A stretch of 64,000 bases of DNA. Source: Streptomyces tuirus. GTDB lineage: Bacteria > Actinomycetota > Actinomycetes > Streptomycetales > Streptomycetaceae. Below, piece by piece: positions 63,439-64,000 of the stretch; the stretch's first letter is position 1, and each line of letters begins with the position of its first letter. The notes under the pieces are model-generated. The model did no database searches, had not been told where the DNA came from, and was given only the letters and a program-made list of their open reading frames with translations. The stretch is from contig NZ_AP023439.1 in the NCBI RefSeq assembly GCF_014701095.1, positions 7,056,001 through 7,120,000 on the forward strand, written 5' to 3'. Made by a program: the position numbers and the translations under genes.

Positions 63439-64000
63439 ATGAGCACCCTGCCTGTCGTCGCGGCGGTCGACGGTTCGGACGACAGCCTGCGCGCCCTGGA
63501 GTGGGCCGTCGACGCCGCCCGCCGGCGCGCGGCACCCCTGCGCGTGGCGCACGTACGCCAGTACGCCCACTGGGTGCAGCCCGAGGTGCTCACCGCGGGG
63601 CCCGCGGACTCGCGGGACGACTCCGTCCTCGATCGGGCCCGCGCCCAGCTGGAGGGCCGCCCCGACCTGCCGGACACGCAGTACACGGCGCTATTGGGCG
63701 CGGCCGGTGCGGTGCTGCCCGAGCTGGGGTCCGGCGCCCAGCTGCTGGTGCTCGGCTCCCGGGGCCGCGGCGGCTTCGCCAGCCTGGTGCTCGGCTCGAA
63801 CAGCATGGCCGCCGCCCGCGATGCCGAGTGCCCGGTCGTCGTGGTGCCCCGGCCCGGACGCGAGGTCCATGGCCAGCCAGCGGGCGGCCCTGGCTCCCGC
63901 GTGGTCGTCGGCCTGAAGGTGGACGGCCCCGACGAGGCCACGCTCGAGTTCGCCTTCGCCGAGGCCACCCGGCGTGGTGCCCGGCTCCAGGCGGTCGCCG
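63439..64000 (+). CDS. Universal stress protein (3' truncated by window end)
   Basis: The first 187 codons are present. Domain 1 has PVVAAVDGSDDSLRALEWAV, the loop VLGSRGRGGFASLVLGSNSM and CPVVVVPRPG. The second domain begins at SRVVVGLKVDGPDEATLEFA, so this is a tandem USP like those at 33527 and 39061. GGAGGTGAGG precedes ATG 63439. The promoter region contains a direct repeat (ACGGCCGGGATCCG, then ACGGCCGATCCGG at 63299-63325) and a 13-bp odd palindrome GCCTGAGTCAGGC (63382-63394), but no perfect GGGCCG-NN-CGGCCC element. Confidence 0.88.
   Translation, partial: MSTLPVVAAVDGSDDSLRALEWAVDAARRRAAPLRVAHVRQYAHWVQPEVLTAGPADSRDDSVLDRARAQLEGRPDLPDTQYTALLGAAGAVLPELGSGAQLLVLGSRGRGGFASLVLGSNSMAAARDAECPVVVVPRPGREVHGQPAGGPGSRVVVGLKVDGPDEATLEFAFAEATRRGARLQAVA

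Overview
The window looks like chromosomal DNA of a Streptomyces or close relative. It is very G+C rich with strong third-position GC bias and frequent GTG starts. Many products are typical of the genus: a SigE-type sigma factor with a membrane partner, DUF397, DUF6479 and DUF2267 proteins, FUSC, an OsdK/OsdR-like two-component pair, and actinobacterial sterol genes. I saw no tRNA, rRNA, CRISPR array, insertion sequence or prophage. The first and last genes are cut by the window edges.

Layout. (1) 1-7.5 kb: membrane and envelope genes. These are an Rv1733c-like fragment, a small membrane protein, an NCS1 purine/cytosine-type permease with a C-terminal cysteine cluster, a mannosyltransferase plus GT2-GtrA pair, and a sigma factor with a putative membrane regulator. 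(2) 7.5-9.2 kb: a Cys-rich four-helix copper-storage-like protein and an acyl-CoA dehydrogenase behind a KstR-like operator. (3) 9.6-19.8 kb: a protein-quality-control and redox operon, dnaK-grpE-cbpA-cbpM-like-clpB-thioredoxin-UBP zinc finger-(cNMP + TrxR-like)-hsp20, preceded by a glycine-rich membrane stress protein. (4) 19.8-30.7 kb: an MFS transporter with a fused C-terminal domain, two DUF2267 proteins, a DUF1931 histone-fold protein, a membrane protein of unknown function, an alcohol dehydrogenase, FUSC, PsiE and a divergent acetate kinase. (5) 30.8-40 kb: a DosS/OsdK-like GAF sensor kinase and a DosR/OsdR-like regulator. Around them are universal stress proteins, CBS-BON, flavodoxin, STAS, alcohol dehydrogenase, HTH-PPOX and cNMP-domain proteins. 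Two decayed genes (USP and GH65) lie here. (6) 40-48 kb: exonuclease, MpaB-like oxygenase, TPR-containing Ser/Thr kinase, CrtI/PYROXD2-like oxidoreductase, DUF2795 and a Tat-exported serine hydrolase. (7) 48-63 kb: a lipid/steroid-type catabolic region with nitronate monooxygenase, three acyl-CoA synthetases, enoyl-CoA hydratase, a DUF35 protein and two Ltp-type thiolases. A penicillin-acylase-family enzyme and an LtaS-like sulfatase are interspersed. (8) 63-64 kb: DUF397 and another universal stress protein.

How it works together. The central region resembles the DosR/OsdR dormancy regulons of actinobacteria. The sequence shows several copies of a GGGCCG-NN-CGGCCC palindrome in exactly the intergenic regions of the regulator, USP, ADH/STAS and USP/cNMP genes. 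This has the same geometry as the DosR box. In the catabolic region, two promoter regions 10.7 kb apart share another operator, TCTGAC-N5-(G/A)TCAGA. The set FadD19-like/EchA19-like/DUF35/Ltp4-like/Ltp3-like keeps the order and orientation of the Mycobacterium tuberculosis sterol side-chain genes. All functional statements are inferred from motifs and family knowledge; no database search was run.
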